From Crocinitomix sp044361315 (GTDB taxonomy: Bacteria > Bacteroidota > Bacteroidia > Flavobacteriales_D > Crocinitomicaceae), in assembly GCA_044361315.1 (NCBI GenBank), contig JBIKJA010000010.1, positions 110,397 to 174,396 of the forward strand: DNA of 64,000 nucleotides, in the 5' to 3' direction. Shown here piece by piece: positions 44,753 through 52,966 of the stretch (positions are counted from its first letter, which is position 1; every line of letters begins with the position of its first letter). Below the pieces are notes generated by a model that did no database searches, was not told the origin of the DNA, and saw nothing but the letters and a program-made list of their open reading frames with translations. The position numbers and the translations under genes were made by a program.

Positions 44753-45307
44753 AACATCAAATTCTTTCTGAAAGGTAAACAATAAATCATACTTTTGGCA
44801 CTAAATCCTAACCACCTTCATAAATTAGTTCCTCTCTTCTGATTTTTTCAGGGCGTTCCCCCACCATCTCATCCCGACTGAAACGTCGGGACGGGATGGT
44901 GGCGTCAGGCCGTCCAGGCTCGCTCTTACCAAATTTATCCGTTTCTCGCAATTCTTCCAACCTCCAACCTTTCGCAATAATTCACCATTCGACACAAAAG
45001 GTAAGGAGTTCAAACAATCCTTCCCATCCTTAACGCGAGCATCTATACTGCCATTCACAAAAAAATATTGTCATAATCAATCAAAAAAAATTGCATCCGT
45101 TGGTGCCAATGCAATAACAAACCGTGAATCGAATTATTTACCTTCTTTTGGTCTATTTTTTCAAAAAAAAATCAATCCTCATCCCTTACATCGGTTTTAT
45201 TTACCTTATTTTAAATGGCAAGATTTATATTTGTTATCAAAATGATTATTGTTTTACGCCTGACAAATACGGAACCAAAAAAAGCAAGCATTAAGAATTT
45301 ATAAACA
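44753..45307. other. Non-coding region with dispersed repeat
   Basis: 555 bases with no intact gene. It contains the palindromic repeat at 44851-44925 and a weak hairpin ATTGCAT/ATGCAAT near 45090-45115. The rest is AT-rich. Confidence 0.55.
44851..44925 (+). repeat. Dispersed palindromic repeat, copy 4
   Basis: GGGCGTTCCCC, then a long hairpin: CCACCATC pairs with GATGGTGG and, further in, CCCGAC with GTCGGG around TGAAAC. It is followed by GCGTCAGGC and CTCGCT, the blocks shared with 13083-13125 and, inverted, 18064-18185. Confidence 0.75.
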
Positions 45308-45463
45308 ATGAAATACATACTAATTATACTATTTATACCGATGAACTTACTTTCTCAAGAAAGTGATTCTTGGAAAGATAATTTTGATCATTATAAAGGT
45401 AGTTATAAGTCTGATTTCGGTTGTAATAAAATATACACTCGGAAAGTTTGGGAAACAAATTAG
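45308..45463 (+). pseudogene. Truncated signal-peptide ORF, probable gene remnant
   Basis: 51 codons: a signal-like start MKYILIILFIPMNLLSQ and about 30 residues of polar sequence (GSYKSDFGCNKIYT), then a stop. The frame breaks where the aldo/keto reductase remnant starts, so this looks like the 5' end of a different secreted-protein gene joined to a broken gene. No family assignable. Confidence 0.45.
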
Positions 45464-46090
45464 TGATGCGGTGGCGGAAGAATTAATGGTGAAGGCGCAT
45501 AACGAAGGTGTTAATTTTTTTGACAATGCCGAAATTTATACCAATGGTACACCGGAAATTGTGATGGGGGAATATTTTGAAAAAAACCAAGTGGTCGCGC
45601 GATTCATACTTGGTGTCGAGTAAGGTGTTTTTTTTGGGTTGCGGGCTTGATCGATTCGAAACCTGCGCAAAAAGGCTTGAACCGTAAACATGTCACCGAA
45701 GCTTGTCACCAAGCCTTAAAACGGCTGCAAGTAGATTATTTGGACCTTTATTTTTGCCATCGTCCGGATAAAAATACACCAATCGAGGAAACGGTGTAGG
45801 CGATGCACAACCTGATTACCCATGATGGGTTGGAATGGTCAAAAGACAAAACGATTACCATGGGAAAATTGGCGCCGATTGCTAAACAATTGGGGATTTA
45901 GTTACCAGTTTTAGCCATTGCTTGGTGTTTGAAAAACCCGAATTTAAGTACGGTGATGTTGGGTGCGTCTAAAGTGAGTCAATTGGAAGAAAACCTAACG
46001 GCGGTGGCTAAAAAACATTTGTTGACCACAGAAGTGATGCAAGAAATTGAACTGGCCTTAAATAATACGCCTATTCGCCCGAATTTTTAG
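45435..46090 (+). pseudogene. Aldo/keto reductase (Kv-beta/YajO-like), broken
   Basis: Recognisable pieces in order are: FGKQISDAVAEEL and NEGVNFFDNAEIYTNG; WSRDSYLVSSKVFF in another frame; KGLNRKHVTEA and DYLDLYFCHRPDKNTPIEE in a third; and AWCLKNPNLSTVMLGASK near the end. Two frameshifts (near 45590 and 45655), in-frame stops at 45797 and 45899, a missing N-terminus and an internal loss of roughly 100 or more residues after the IEETV block make it non-functional. It ends within the 3' end of the convergent permease gene (46071-46090 shared). Confidence 0.88.
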
Positions 46091-46982
46091 GGATTGGGGT
46101 GATAAATTCGGGCGGTGCAAAGGTGGTGCTTCGTTTTTTACGATCGACCAACCGTTGGATGATTAATACCACAAAGAAATTAATGCCAGCCACCGTGACC
46201 ATTGCGCCAGTAATGCTGACATTCATCCAAACCGCGAGGTAATGCCCGATAATGACGGCTAAAATTCCAAAGAGACTTGCCCAAAACAGCATTTGTTTGA
46301 GTTTGGTGGAAAATAATTGTGCCGTGGCGGGAGGAATGATCAGAAAACCTACCACCAAAACCGCTCCCACCACCTCGAATGAAAACACAGTAGTTAAAGA
46401 AACCAAAGTCATTAAGGCGTAATGCCAACGATTGGTATTTATGCCGAGGGCTTTTGCGTAATCTTCGTTAAAGGATAAAACTTTGAATCCTTTAAAACCG
46501 AAACCAATGCTGAACCCAATAATCACGAGCGCAATCAATTCAATATAAAAGGCCCGTGGACCAAGGTAAAGATTGCCGTCCACGACAATTTTATCTAAAT
46601 TAATGAGGGAAATATCGCCATACAAAACACATTCCATGTCAATGTCGGTATTGCCATTCATCATCGTGGAAACCATAATCATTCCAATGGCAAACAAAAA
46701 CGTATAGGTAATCCCAATCGAAGCATCGCCTTGAATTTTGGCTTTTCGCGATAAAAAATCGATGGTAAACGAGGCTAAAACGCCTGTTAACGTAGCACCC
46801 AAAAGCAATAACCCCGACGTTTTATCCCCACTAAAATAATAGGCGACCACAATGCCGGGCAACACCGCATGGGAAATGGCATCGCCTACCATGGCCATTT
46901 TTCGCAAAAGCAAAAAACATCCTAAAATGGCAGCATTTAAGGCAACGACTGAGGCGGTGATGATGATCCAAAGTTCTCCCAT
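46071..46982 (-). CDS. Metal ABC transporter permease (Mn/Zn type)
   Basis: 303 residues from the ATG at 46982; the longer frame starts inside the preceding gene. Seven to nine hydrophobic helices with family motifs AILGCFLLLRKMAMVGDAISHAVLPGI and GAVLVVGFLIIPPATAQLF. It ends the operon for uptake of Mn, Zn or Fe. It differs from the upstream permease, so the channel may be a heterodimer. Begins one base after that permease's stop. Confidence 0.9.
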   Translation of the reverse strand: MGELWIIITASVVALNAAILGCFLLLRKMAMVGDAISHAVLPGIVVAYYFSGDKTSGLLLLGATLTGVLASFTIDFLSRKAKIQGDASIGITYTFLFAIGMIMVSTMMNGNTDIDMECVLYGDISLINLDKIVVDGNLYLGPRAFYIELIALVIIGFSIGFGFKGFKVLSFNEDYAKALGINTNRWHYALMTLVSLTTVFSFEVVGAVLVVGFLIIPPATAQLFSTKLKQMLFWASLFGILAVIIGHYLAVWMNVSITGAMVTVAGINFFVVLIIQRLVDRKKRSTTFAPPEFITPIPKNSGE

Positions 46983-46983
46983 C

Positions 46984-48267
46984 TTAAAAATCTTTTGTAG
47001 GAATACCCACAATTCCTAATTCACGTTCTAATTCTTTTTCTATTTCTGGCGAAAGGATGTGTTCAATAGCCTCAGCCCCAGAATGTACATGCAAGGCATC
47101 AATCGTAGTGCGTTTTAACAAATAATGTTCCCATAAACGGTGTAACCGCACAATTCGTCTCCCTTCGATCTTTCCGTTTTCGGTGAGGGTAAACCCCTTT
47201 TCTTTGGCGCCTAAAAACCCGAGTCGGATGAGTCGTTTTATTCCTTTTTGCAATTGATAGGTGTCATACACCCGCACGCTTAACAAATCGGTTGGGGTAA
47301 GCACCGAATCTAAATTTTGCGCCAACCCGCGGCGTTCGTGGTAATGAAAAATGGTTTTTAAAATATTCTCTTGCAGGATCTTCGTTTTGTTATTACGCGC
47401 CCGCAAGAAATTCGCTAAAATTCCGCTTTTGGTAGAAACGGTAAAAGATAATAAGGTAATGACCGATAAAACGGCTACCACCCATGGGCCTGTTGGCGTG
47501 GCTGCGTGGGTGTAGGAGATGTACGCGCCTACAATGCCAGAAAAAACAGAAAAAACCACCGCAATCACCAACATCCGGGACAATTTGTGGGTCCAAAAAC
47601 GAGCCGCCGCTGCTGGGGTCACAATCAAGGCGGACATTAAAACAACCCCCAAAGCTTGAATTCCCGAAGCGATAGCCAAAACGGTTAAAGAGGTCATCAA
47701 AAACTCAATCCAACGAACTGGCAGACCAATAGATTGAGCAAATTCGGCATTAAAAGAGATTAAAATAAAGGAACGATAAAAAACAAGAATAGCGACCAAA
47801 ATAATGAGTAAAATCAGGGCAAAAAGATAAATTTCATCCCGATTAATCGCCGCCGCCTGACCAAATAAAAATCCGTTTAGTCCACCTTGGTTGGTATAGC
47901 CCGCATTTTGAATGTAGGTGAGTAAAACAATTCCCAAGGCAAAAAAGCTGGATAACACAATGCCTATAGCAGCATCTTGTTTGATTTTTGAACGATTGAC
48001 AATATAATCCACCAAAAACGTCGAAAACCAACCAGTCAAAAAGGCCCCGATAAATAGAAAAATCATTCGTTTGTCTCCTGCGGCAATAAATCCAAGACAA
48101 ATGCCGGGCAACAACGAATGTGCAATGGCATCACCAATCAACGAACGTTTGCGCAAAAAGGCAAACGTGCCGATTAATGCCGAGGATGAATTGATACAAA
48201 TCATGCCAAGAATCACATACATCACGTTGGGATCCTTGAATGAAATAAAATCTAAAAATGTTTGCAT
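46984..48267 (-). CDS. Metal ABC transporter permease with C-terminal DtxR/MntR-like tail
   Basis: 427 residues. The first about 285 are a family 3 (Mn/Zn) permease: RKRSLIGDAIAHSLLPGI, ALGVVLMSALIVTPAAAARF. The last about 130 are a fused winged-helix and dimerisation-like domain: YQLQKGIKRLIRLGFLGAKE, FTLTENGKIEGRRIVRLHRLWEHYLL and HVHSGAEAIEHILSPEIEKEL. The tail repeats His/Glu residues used as metal ligands in DtxR proteins (for example LHRLWEH and HxxxEAIEH). Thus permease and metal sensor are in one chain. Confidence 0.87.
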   Translation of the reverse strand: MQTFLDFISFKDPNVMYVILGMICINSSSALIGTFAFLRKRSLIGDAIAHSLLPGICLGFIAAGDKRMIFLFIGAFLTGWFSTFLVDYIVNRSKIKQDAAIGIVLSSFFALGIVLLTYIQNAGYTNQGGLNGFLFGQAAAINRDEIYLFALILLIILVAILVFYRSFILISFNAEFAQSIGLPVRWIEFLMTSLTVLAIASGIQALGVVLMSALIVTPAAAARFWTHKLSRMLVIAVVFSVFSGIVGAYISYTHAATPTGPWVVAVLSVITLLSFTVSTKSGILANFLRARNNKTKILQENILKTIFHYHERRGLAQNLDSVLTPTDLLSVRVYDTYQLQKGIKRLIRLGFLGAKEKGFTLTENGKIEGRRIVRLHRLWEHYLLKRTTIDALHVHSGAEAIEHILSPEIEKELERELGIVGIPTKDF

Positions 48268-48302
48268 CCTTTTTTGGTTTTTAACTTTTTGCCTTTAAAA
48301 TT

Positions 48303-49094
48303 TTACAAATCAACATCTTTCTCACGAATCGGAAATTGATTGACCTTAATCAAATTGGCGACTTTTGCCAAGAGGGTTAATTGTCCACCGTAGGCATTGG
48401 TTAGGTTTTCTTCTGTTAAGACTTCTTGCGGCGTTCCTTTTGCAATCAAACGGGTATTTAACAAAACCAAATAATCAAAATAATCGGAAACCGTTTGCAA
48501 ATCGTGGTGAATGATTAGCACTGTTTTTCCTAAATCCCGCATTTCTTTTAACAATTTCAAAATCGAATTTTCGGTGGCAGCATCGACACCTACAAAAGGC
48601 TCATCCATCAAATAAATATCAGCTTTTTGCGCCAAGGCACGGGCTATAAACACCCTTTGCTGTTGTCCGCCAGAAAGTTGGGCAATTTGTCGGTCTTTGT
48701 ATTTTGTCAACCCTACCTTTTCGATGCTTTGTAAGACAATTTCTAAATCGGTTTTATTGGTGCGTTTAAAGAGGTTGTTTTTTCGGTACCGCCCCATCAT
48801 CACAATGTCAAAAACGCTGGCGGGAAAATCCCAATCAACACTTTCTCGTTGTGGCACGTAAGCAATTTTATGGCGAATTTGCTCCAAATCCTTGTCAAAT
48901 ATTTTTACATACCCACTCGAGGCAGGTAACAAGCCCATAATCGTTTTTAAAAGGGTCGTTTTACCCGAACCATTTGGCCCAATTATTCCGATGATATGTC
49001 CCGCTGGCAATTCAAAATCAATGTCCCACAAAACGGGTGCACCGCCATACGTGGTGGTTAAATTATGTACTTCAATGGCACAGGCTTCTCGCAT
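48303..49094 (-). CDS. Metal ABC transporter ATP-binding protein
   Basis: 263 residues, cytosolic ATPase of the MntB/ZnuC group. Walker A GPNGSGKT at 39-46, Q-loop YVPQRESVDWDFP, signature LSGGQQQRVFIARAL, Walker B DIYLMDEP, and H-loop IIHHDL. Pairs with the two permeases. Lies 35 bases before the first permease gene and 7 bases after the binding protein gene. Confidence 0.95.
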   Translation of the reverse strand: MREACAIEVHNLTTTYGGAPVLWDIDFELPAGHIIGIIGPNGSGKTTLLKTIMGLLPASSGYVKIFDKDLEQIRHKIAYVPQRESVDWDFPASVFDIVMMGRYRKNNLFKRTNKTDLEIVLQSIEKVGLTKYKDRQIAQLSGGQQQRVFIARALAQKADIYLMDEPFVGVDAATENSILKLLKEMRDLGKTVLIIHHDLQTVSDYFDYLVLLNTRLIAKGTPQEVLTEENLTNAYGGQLTLLAKVANLIKVNQFPIREKDVDL

Positions 49095-49101
49095 CTTACG
49101 T

Positions 49102-50013
49102 TTACTTTAATCCGTTTTTAATCTTTTCGACATTCACGCGCAACATTCCAAAATACGTCCCCGCAGGTTCTTCCGCCTCGCCCAAAGCATCCGAATAAAG
49201 CGGCCCATCTAATTGAAGGACATATCCTTTATCTTTTGCGCCATCCACAATGGATTGAGCAGTTTTATCGCTGGTAGAGGTTTCAACAAAGATAGAGCGG
49301 ATTTTTCGGGCAATGACAAAATCAACCAAATCAGCCAAATCTTTTAACCCAACTTCGGACAACGTAGATATTCCTTGGATTCCTTTCACCTCGAGTTGAT
49401 AACACCTTCCAAAATACGAAAAGGCATCGTGAGAGGTAATTAAAACTTTCGAACTGTCATTTAATTGAACCAATTCATCGTGAATCCAAGCATTGATATT
49501 GATAACTTCCCCATTAAACTTTTCATAGTTTTTCTGATAGTACAAGGTGCAATTTGAATCGATTTCGCATAATTTTTTGGTGATATAATTAAATCCTTCC
49601 GACCACAACATTGGGTCAAACCAAATATGCGGATCATACGAATCTTCAAAATCAGACGATTTAATCAACTTGTTTTTGGCAATGCCGTCAGACACTTTTA
49701 AGACAGGTTTTTCTTTCCCTAATTTGTCCAACAATTCGGCCATTTTACCTTCTAAATGCAGTCCGTTGGTGATGATCACATCGGCTTCGTTTAATAAATC
49801 GATGTCCGCAGGGGTTGGTTTATACAAATGTGGATCGACTCCCGGCCCCATTAAACTCGACACATCTGCACTATCTCCAACAATTTGTTTGGTGACATCC
49901 GCAATAATTCCGGTGGTGGTGACAATGTGCAAAGGTCCTGTTCGGACTTCATCTTCTAACCGACAACTCACTGTTGCCAAAAGTACCATGATAATGAGTA
50001 AATTCCTTTTCAT
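49102..50013 (-). CDS. Metal ABC transporter substrate-binding lipoprotein (Mn/Zn cluster)
   Basis: 303 residues with lipoprotein signal (Cys 17 in ATVSC). Cluster A-I/ZnuA-PsaA fold. Likely metal ligands are His in GVDPHLYKPTPAD, His in YDPHIWFDP, Glu in FVETSTSDKTAQS, and Asp in the C-terminal part (LYSDALG). There is no histidine-rich loop, which argues for manganese (PsaA/MntA type) over zinc, but the metal cannot be settled by sequence. It follows the regulator by 3 bases. Confidence 0.9.
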   Translation of the reverse strand: MKRNLLIIMVLLATVSCRLEDEVRTGPLHIVTTTGIIADVTKQIVGDSADVSSLMGPGVDPHLYKPTPADIDLLNEADVIITNGLHLEGKMAELLDKLGKEKPVLKVSDGIAKNKLIKSSDFEDSYDPHIWFDPMLWSEGFNYITKKLCEIDSNCTLYYQKNYEKFNGEVININAWIHDELVQLNDSSKVLITSHDAFSYFGRCYQLEVKGIQGISTLSEVGLKDLADLVDFVIARKIRSIFVETSTSDKTAQSIVDGAKDKGYVLQLDGPLYSDALGEAEEPAGTYFGMLRVNVEKIKNGLK

Positions 50014-50016
50014 ACA

Positions 50017-50694
50017 TTAGATTTTAGCTAAAAATTTTACGCGGATATTTTCGGCAACTTTTTTCGATAAGTTTATTTCTTCTCCCTTCGCCGAACGAAT
50101 CCGCATCGACTCGTCAAATGGATATTTTTCCAAGATTTCAAGTTCACTTTCCAAACGCAAACCATGTTGTTCTAGAAATTTCAACAAGGCCAACGAATCT
50201 TCACTCACCGCCACCACTTCAACCAACGAATTGGGGGCAACTTCAATCAATTGTAAATTAGATTCTCGGTAAATTATATTTCCGTGTTTGTCAGGAATCG
50301 GGTCGCCGTGTGGATCAAATTTTGGATAATTTAAAAAGTGATCCAAAGAGTCGATAAGTTTTAAAGAGTCGATATGTTCCAATTGTTCGGCAACGGCATG
50401 CACTTCTTCCCATCCAAAATTTAATTTGTTCACCAAAAAAGTTTCCCATAAACGGTGTTTTCGGATGATTTGAATGGCGATTCCCTCCCCTAGTTCGGTT
50501 AAAAAACAACCTTTGTATTTGACATATTCCACAAAGCCTTTGTCCGCCAACTTTTGCAACATGTCCGTAATTGAAGAAGCCTTACTATTTAACCTCGCCG
50601 CCAAACTATTGGTCGAAACACGGTCTTCGACAGCGGTCGATAAATGAAAAATCTCTTTTAAATAATTTTCCTCTGTCTGACTCAGCGTTTTCAT
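50017..50694 (-). CDS. mntR: DtxR/MntR-family metal-dependent repressor with FeoA domain
   Basis: 225 residues: winged helix (about 1-75), metal-binding/dimerisation domain (76-140) and a C-terminal SH3-like FeoA domain (150-225). The ligands are H80 and E84 (RKHRLWE), H99, E103, E106 and H107 (EEVHAVAEQLEHI). E103 corresponds to the MntR glutamate, not to the DtxR cysteine, which favours manganese. At the position of MntR Asp8 / DtxR Met10 there is Asn10. It heads the uptake operon and likely represses it in excess metal; an operator-like palindrome sits upstream. Confidence 0.9.
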   Translation of the reverse strand: MKTLSQTEENYLKEIFHLSTAVEDRVSTNSLAARLNSKASSITDMLQKLADKGFVEYVKYKGCFLTELGEGIAIQIIRKHRLWETFLVNKLNFGWEEVHAVAEQLEHIDSLKLIDSLDHFLNYPKFDPHGDPIPDKHGNIIYRESNLQLIEVAPNSLVEVVAVSEDSLALLKFLEQHGLRLESELEILEKYPFDESMRIRSAKGEEINLSKKVAENIRVKFLAKI

Positions 50695-50768
50695 TCGTTT
50701 ACGTTTTTAATGGTTATTAAGACAAGTTCAAAGTGCTAAAATTTGACTCACTTAATTATTTTTTTATA

Positions 50769-50776
50769 CAAAGGTA
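50769..50776 (-). promoter_or_regulatory. -7 box of the mntR-led operon
   Basis: TACCTTTG on the minus strand (50776-50769), about 75 bases from the mntR ATG. A TTTG in the operator (50794-50791) could act as the -33 box though the 14-base gap is short. Confidence 0.5.
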
Positions 50777-50782
50777 ATAAAT

Positions 50783-50802
50783 TTTTTAGACAAACCTAAA
50801 AA
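50783..50802 (-). promoter_or_regulatory. MntR/DtxR-type operator palindrome
   Basis: TTTTTAGA, spacer CAAA, CCTAAAAA: arms of 8 bases pair at 7 positions. The minus-strand reading TTTTTAGGTTTGTCTAAAAA fits the general pattern of DtxR-family sites with TTTAGG-like arms. It overlaps the probable -33 region of the mntR promoter, so binding would block RNA polymerase. Confidence 0.65.
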
Positions 50803-50817
50803 TAAAATCTTATCGAA

Positions 50818-50850
50818 TTGTTTTAGTTTAAGATCGGTTGGTTATCTTTG
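50818..50850 (+). promoter_or_regulatory. Promoter of ndk
   Basis: TTG at 50818-50820, 22-base spacer, TATCTTTG at 50843-50850. The ATG is 21 bases on. It is the clearest -33/-7 pair in the window after the HSDR_N promoter. Confidence 0.65.
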
Positions 50851-50871
50851 CCAAAAATTTATACAAAAACA

Positions 50872-51294
50872 ATGGCAACAAATAGAACATTTACCATGAT
50901 AAAGCCTGAAGCAGTGGCAAAAGGTTATGCGGGAAAAATTACTGATATGATTATCGAGGCTGGTTTCACGATTAAAGCAATGAAACTAAAACAACTTTCA
51001 AAAGCAGAAGCTGGCGAATTTTATGCAGTACACAGCGAACGACCATTTTATGGTGAATTGGTGGATTACATGTCAGGTGGACCAATTGTTGCGATGATTC
51101 TTGAGAAAGATAATGCAGTTGCCGATTTCAGAACCTTAGTTGGTGCTACTGATCCTGCTGAAGCTGCAGAAGGTACTATCAGAAAAAAATATGCGACTTC
51201 AAAAGGTGAAAACGCAGTTCACGGTTCAGATTCAGACGAAAATGCAGCCATCGAAAGCGCTTTCCATTTTAATGAGAACGAAATCGTTGGATAA
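50872..51294 (+). CDS. ndk: Nucleoside diphosphate kinase
   Basis: 140 residues from the ATG at 50872. Transfers the gamma phosphate of ATP to nucleoside diphosphates through a phosphohistidine, H117 in NAVHGSDSDENA. Also seen are RTFTMIKPEAVAKG, FYAVHSERPFYGELV and SGPIV-type GGPIVAMIL. Followed by a strong terminator. Confidence 0.97.
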   Translation: MATNRTFTMIKPEAVAKGYAGKITDMIIEAGFTIKAMKLKQLSKAEAGEFYAVHSERPFYGELVDYMSGGPIVAMILEKDNAVADFRTLVGATDPAEAAEGTIRKKYATSKGENAVHGSDSDENAAIESAFHFNENEIVG

Positions 51295-51310
51295 TTGATC
51301 CGATTGGATA

Positions 51311-51343
51311 AAAAAAAAGACTTCATTTCGAAGTCTTTTTTTT
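51311..51343 (+). terminator. Rho-independent terminator, probably bidirectional
   Basis: AAAAAAAAGACTTC, loop ATTTC, GAAGTCTTTTTTTT: a perfect stem. Lies between convergent ndk and lpd, 16 bases after the ndk stop. A and T runs on both sides suit both strands. Confidence 0.92.
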
Positions 51344-51366
51344 TGTGCTAAAGTTTTATGAAATCT

Positions 51367-52758
51367 TTATAAATGAATCACCTCATCATACGCCGCAGCT
51401 GCCGCTTCCATAATGGCCTCGCTCAAGGTTGGATGAGGGTGAACAGTTTTAATAATGTCATGCCCCGTAGTTTCTAACTTACGAATCGCGACAATTTCAG
51501 CAATCATTTCAGTGACATTTGCACCAATCATGTGACCACCCAATAATTCACCGTATTTCGCATCAAAGATTAATTTTACAAATCCATCATTCGCTCCAGA
51601 AGCACTTGCTTTTCCAGAAGCAGAAAATGGAAATTTACCTACTTTAATTTCGTATCCAGCTGCCAATGCTGCTTTCTCTGTCATCCCCACCGAAGCAACT
51701 TCTGGATTGCAATAGGTACATCCTGGGATATTTCCGTAATCCAACGGAGCCACATGAATTCCTGCAATTTTTTCCACACAAATAATTCCTTCTGCCGAAG
51801 CTACGTGCGCCAAAGCTGGTCCCATCACAATATCACCGATCGCAAAATAACCTGGTATATTTGTTTGGTAATATTCGTTCACCAAAACCTTCCCTTTGTC
51901 TGTTGCGATTCCAACATCTTCTAATCCAATCCCTTCTAAATTTGTTTCAATTCCAACCGCTGAAAGTACAATATCGCAAGTGATTAATTCTTCGCCCTTT
52001 TTGGTTTTTACTTTCACCACACAACCTTCGCCCGAAGTGTCTACCGACTCAACAGAAGAATCTGTCATGATTTTTAATCCTTGTTTTTTAAACGAACGCT
52101 CCAATTGTTTTGAAACTTCTTCGTCCTCGATAGGAACAATCACTGGTAAATATTCAACCACCGTTACATCCACGCCCATTGCATTATAAAAATAAGCAAA
52201 TTCAACGCCAATCGCACCTGAACCAACAACGACCATTTTCTTAGGCATTTTTGGCAATACCATTGCTTCGCGGTATCCAATTATTTTTTTACCATCTTGC
52301 GGAAGATTTGGCAATTTGCGCGAACGTGCGCCTGTTGCTAAAATCACTCCTTTGTCAGCGGTGTATTCAACTGCTGCACCTTGCGCATCCGTTACCACTA
52401 CTTTTTTGCCCGCTTTCACTTTTCCTTCACCCACCAACACGTCGATGTTATTCTTTTTCATCAAGAATTTAATCCCACCACTCATTTTATCTGCTACTCC
52501 TCTGCTTCTTTGAACAATTTTCTCAAAATCCGCACTGGCATCCTTTACCGTAATTCCGTAATCCGATGCATGCTTTATATATTCAAATACATTTGCACTT
52601 TTTAACAAGGCTTTTGTAGGGATACAGCCCCAATTTAAACAAATTCCACCCAACTCTGCTTTTTCAACAATTGCCGTTTTTAAGCCTAATTGCGAAGCTC
52701 TTATTGCAGCAACATACCCACCAGGTCCGCTACCAATTACTATAATATCGTATGTCAT
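51367..52758 (-). CDS. lpdA: Dihydrolipoyl dehydrogenase
   Basis: 463 residues, the E3 of pyruvate/oxoglutarate dehydrogenase and the glycine cleavage system. FAD motif VIGSGPGGYVAA, redox pair GGICLNWGC with C40 and C45, NAD motif VVGSGAIGVEFA, FAIGDI and the C-terminal catalytic His/Glu HPHPTLSEAIMEAA. Reoxidises lipoamide using NAD. No E1/E2 genes are nearby. Confidence 0.97.
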   Translation of the reverse strand: MTYDIIVIGSGPGGYVAAIRASQLGLKTAIVEKAELGGICLNWGCIPTKALLKSANVFEYIKHASDYGITVKDASADFEKIVQRSRGVADKMSGGIKFLMKKNNIDVLVGEGKVKAGKKVVVTDAQGAAVEYTADKGVILATGARSRKLPNLPQDGKKIIGYREAMVLPKMPKKMVVVGSGAIGVEFAYFYNAMGVDVTVVEYLPVIVPIEDEEVSKQLERSFKKQGLKIMTDSSVESVDTSGEGCVVKVKTKKGEELITCDIVLSAVGIETNLEGIGLEDVGIATDKGKVLVNEYYQTNIPGYFAIGDIVMGPALAHVASAEGIICVEKIAGIHVAPLDYGNIPGCTYCNPEVASVGMTEKAALAAGYEIKVGKFPFSASGKASASGANDGFVKLIFDAKYGELLGGHMIGANVTEMIAEIVAIRKLETTGHDIIKTVHPHPTLSEAIMEAAAAAYDEVIHL

Positions 52759-52916
52759 ACTTTGAATTTAAATCAGGGACGAATTTAACTATTTATCGCT
52801 TAAATAAAAGGACATTGGCGAATATTTTCGACTTTGAAATTGTGGGAATCAAACCCAGCCTATTGATTTCATCAAGAAAATGGGGTAAAAACGGCTTAAC
52901 ATCAAGACATTCTTCT

Positions 52917-52924
52917 TAACTTTG
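52917..52924 (+). promoter_or_regulatory. -7 box of the M61 peptidase gene
   Basis: TAACTTTG ends 42 bases before the ATG at 52967. No clear -33. Confidence 0.45.
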
Positions 52925-52966
52925 AACCCGAAAACGGTCTAAAACCTCGTCTTAACTTAATTTTAA

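Noticed and set aside
44825..45058. Minus-strand ORF over the palindromic repeat
   Set aside because: It lies in the repeat and has no protein-like composition or homologous motif.
45363..45623. Open frame that could be read as an 86-residue protein
   Set aside because: It mixes non-homologous leader sequence with a fragment of the broken aldo/keto reductase.
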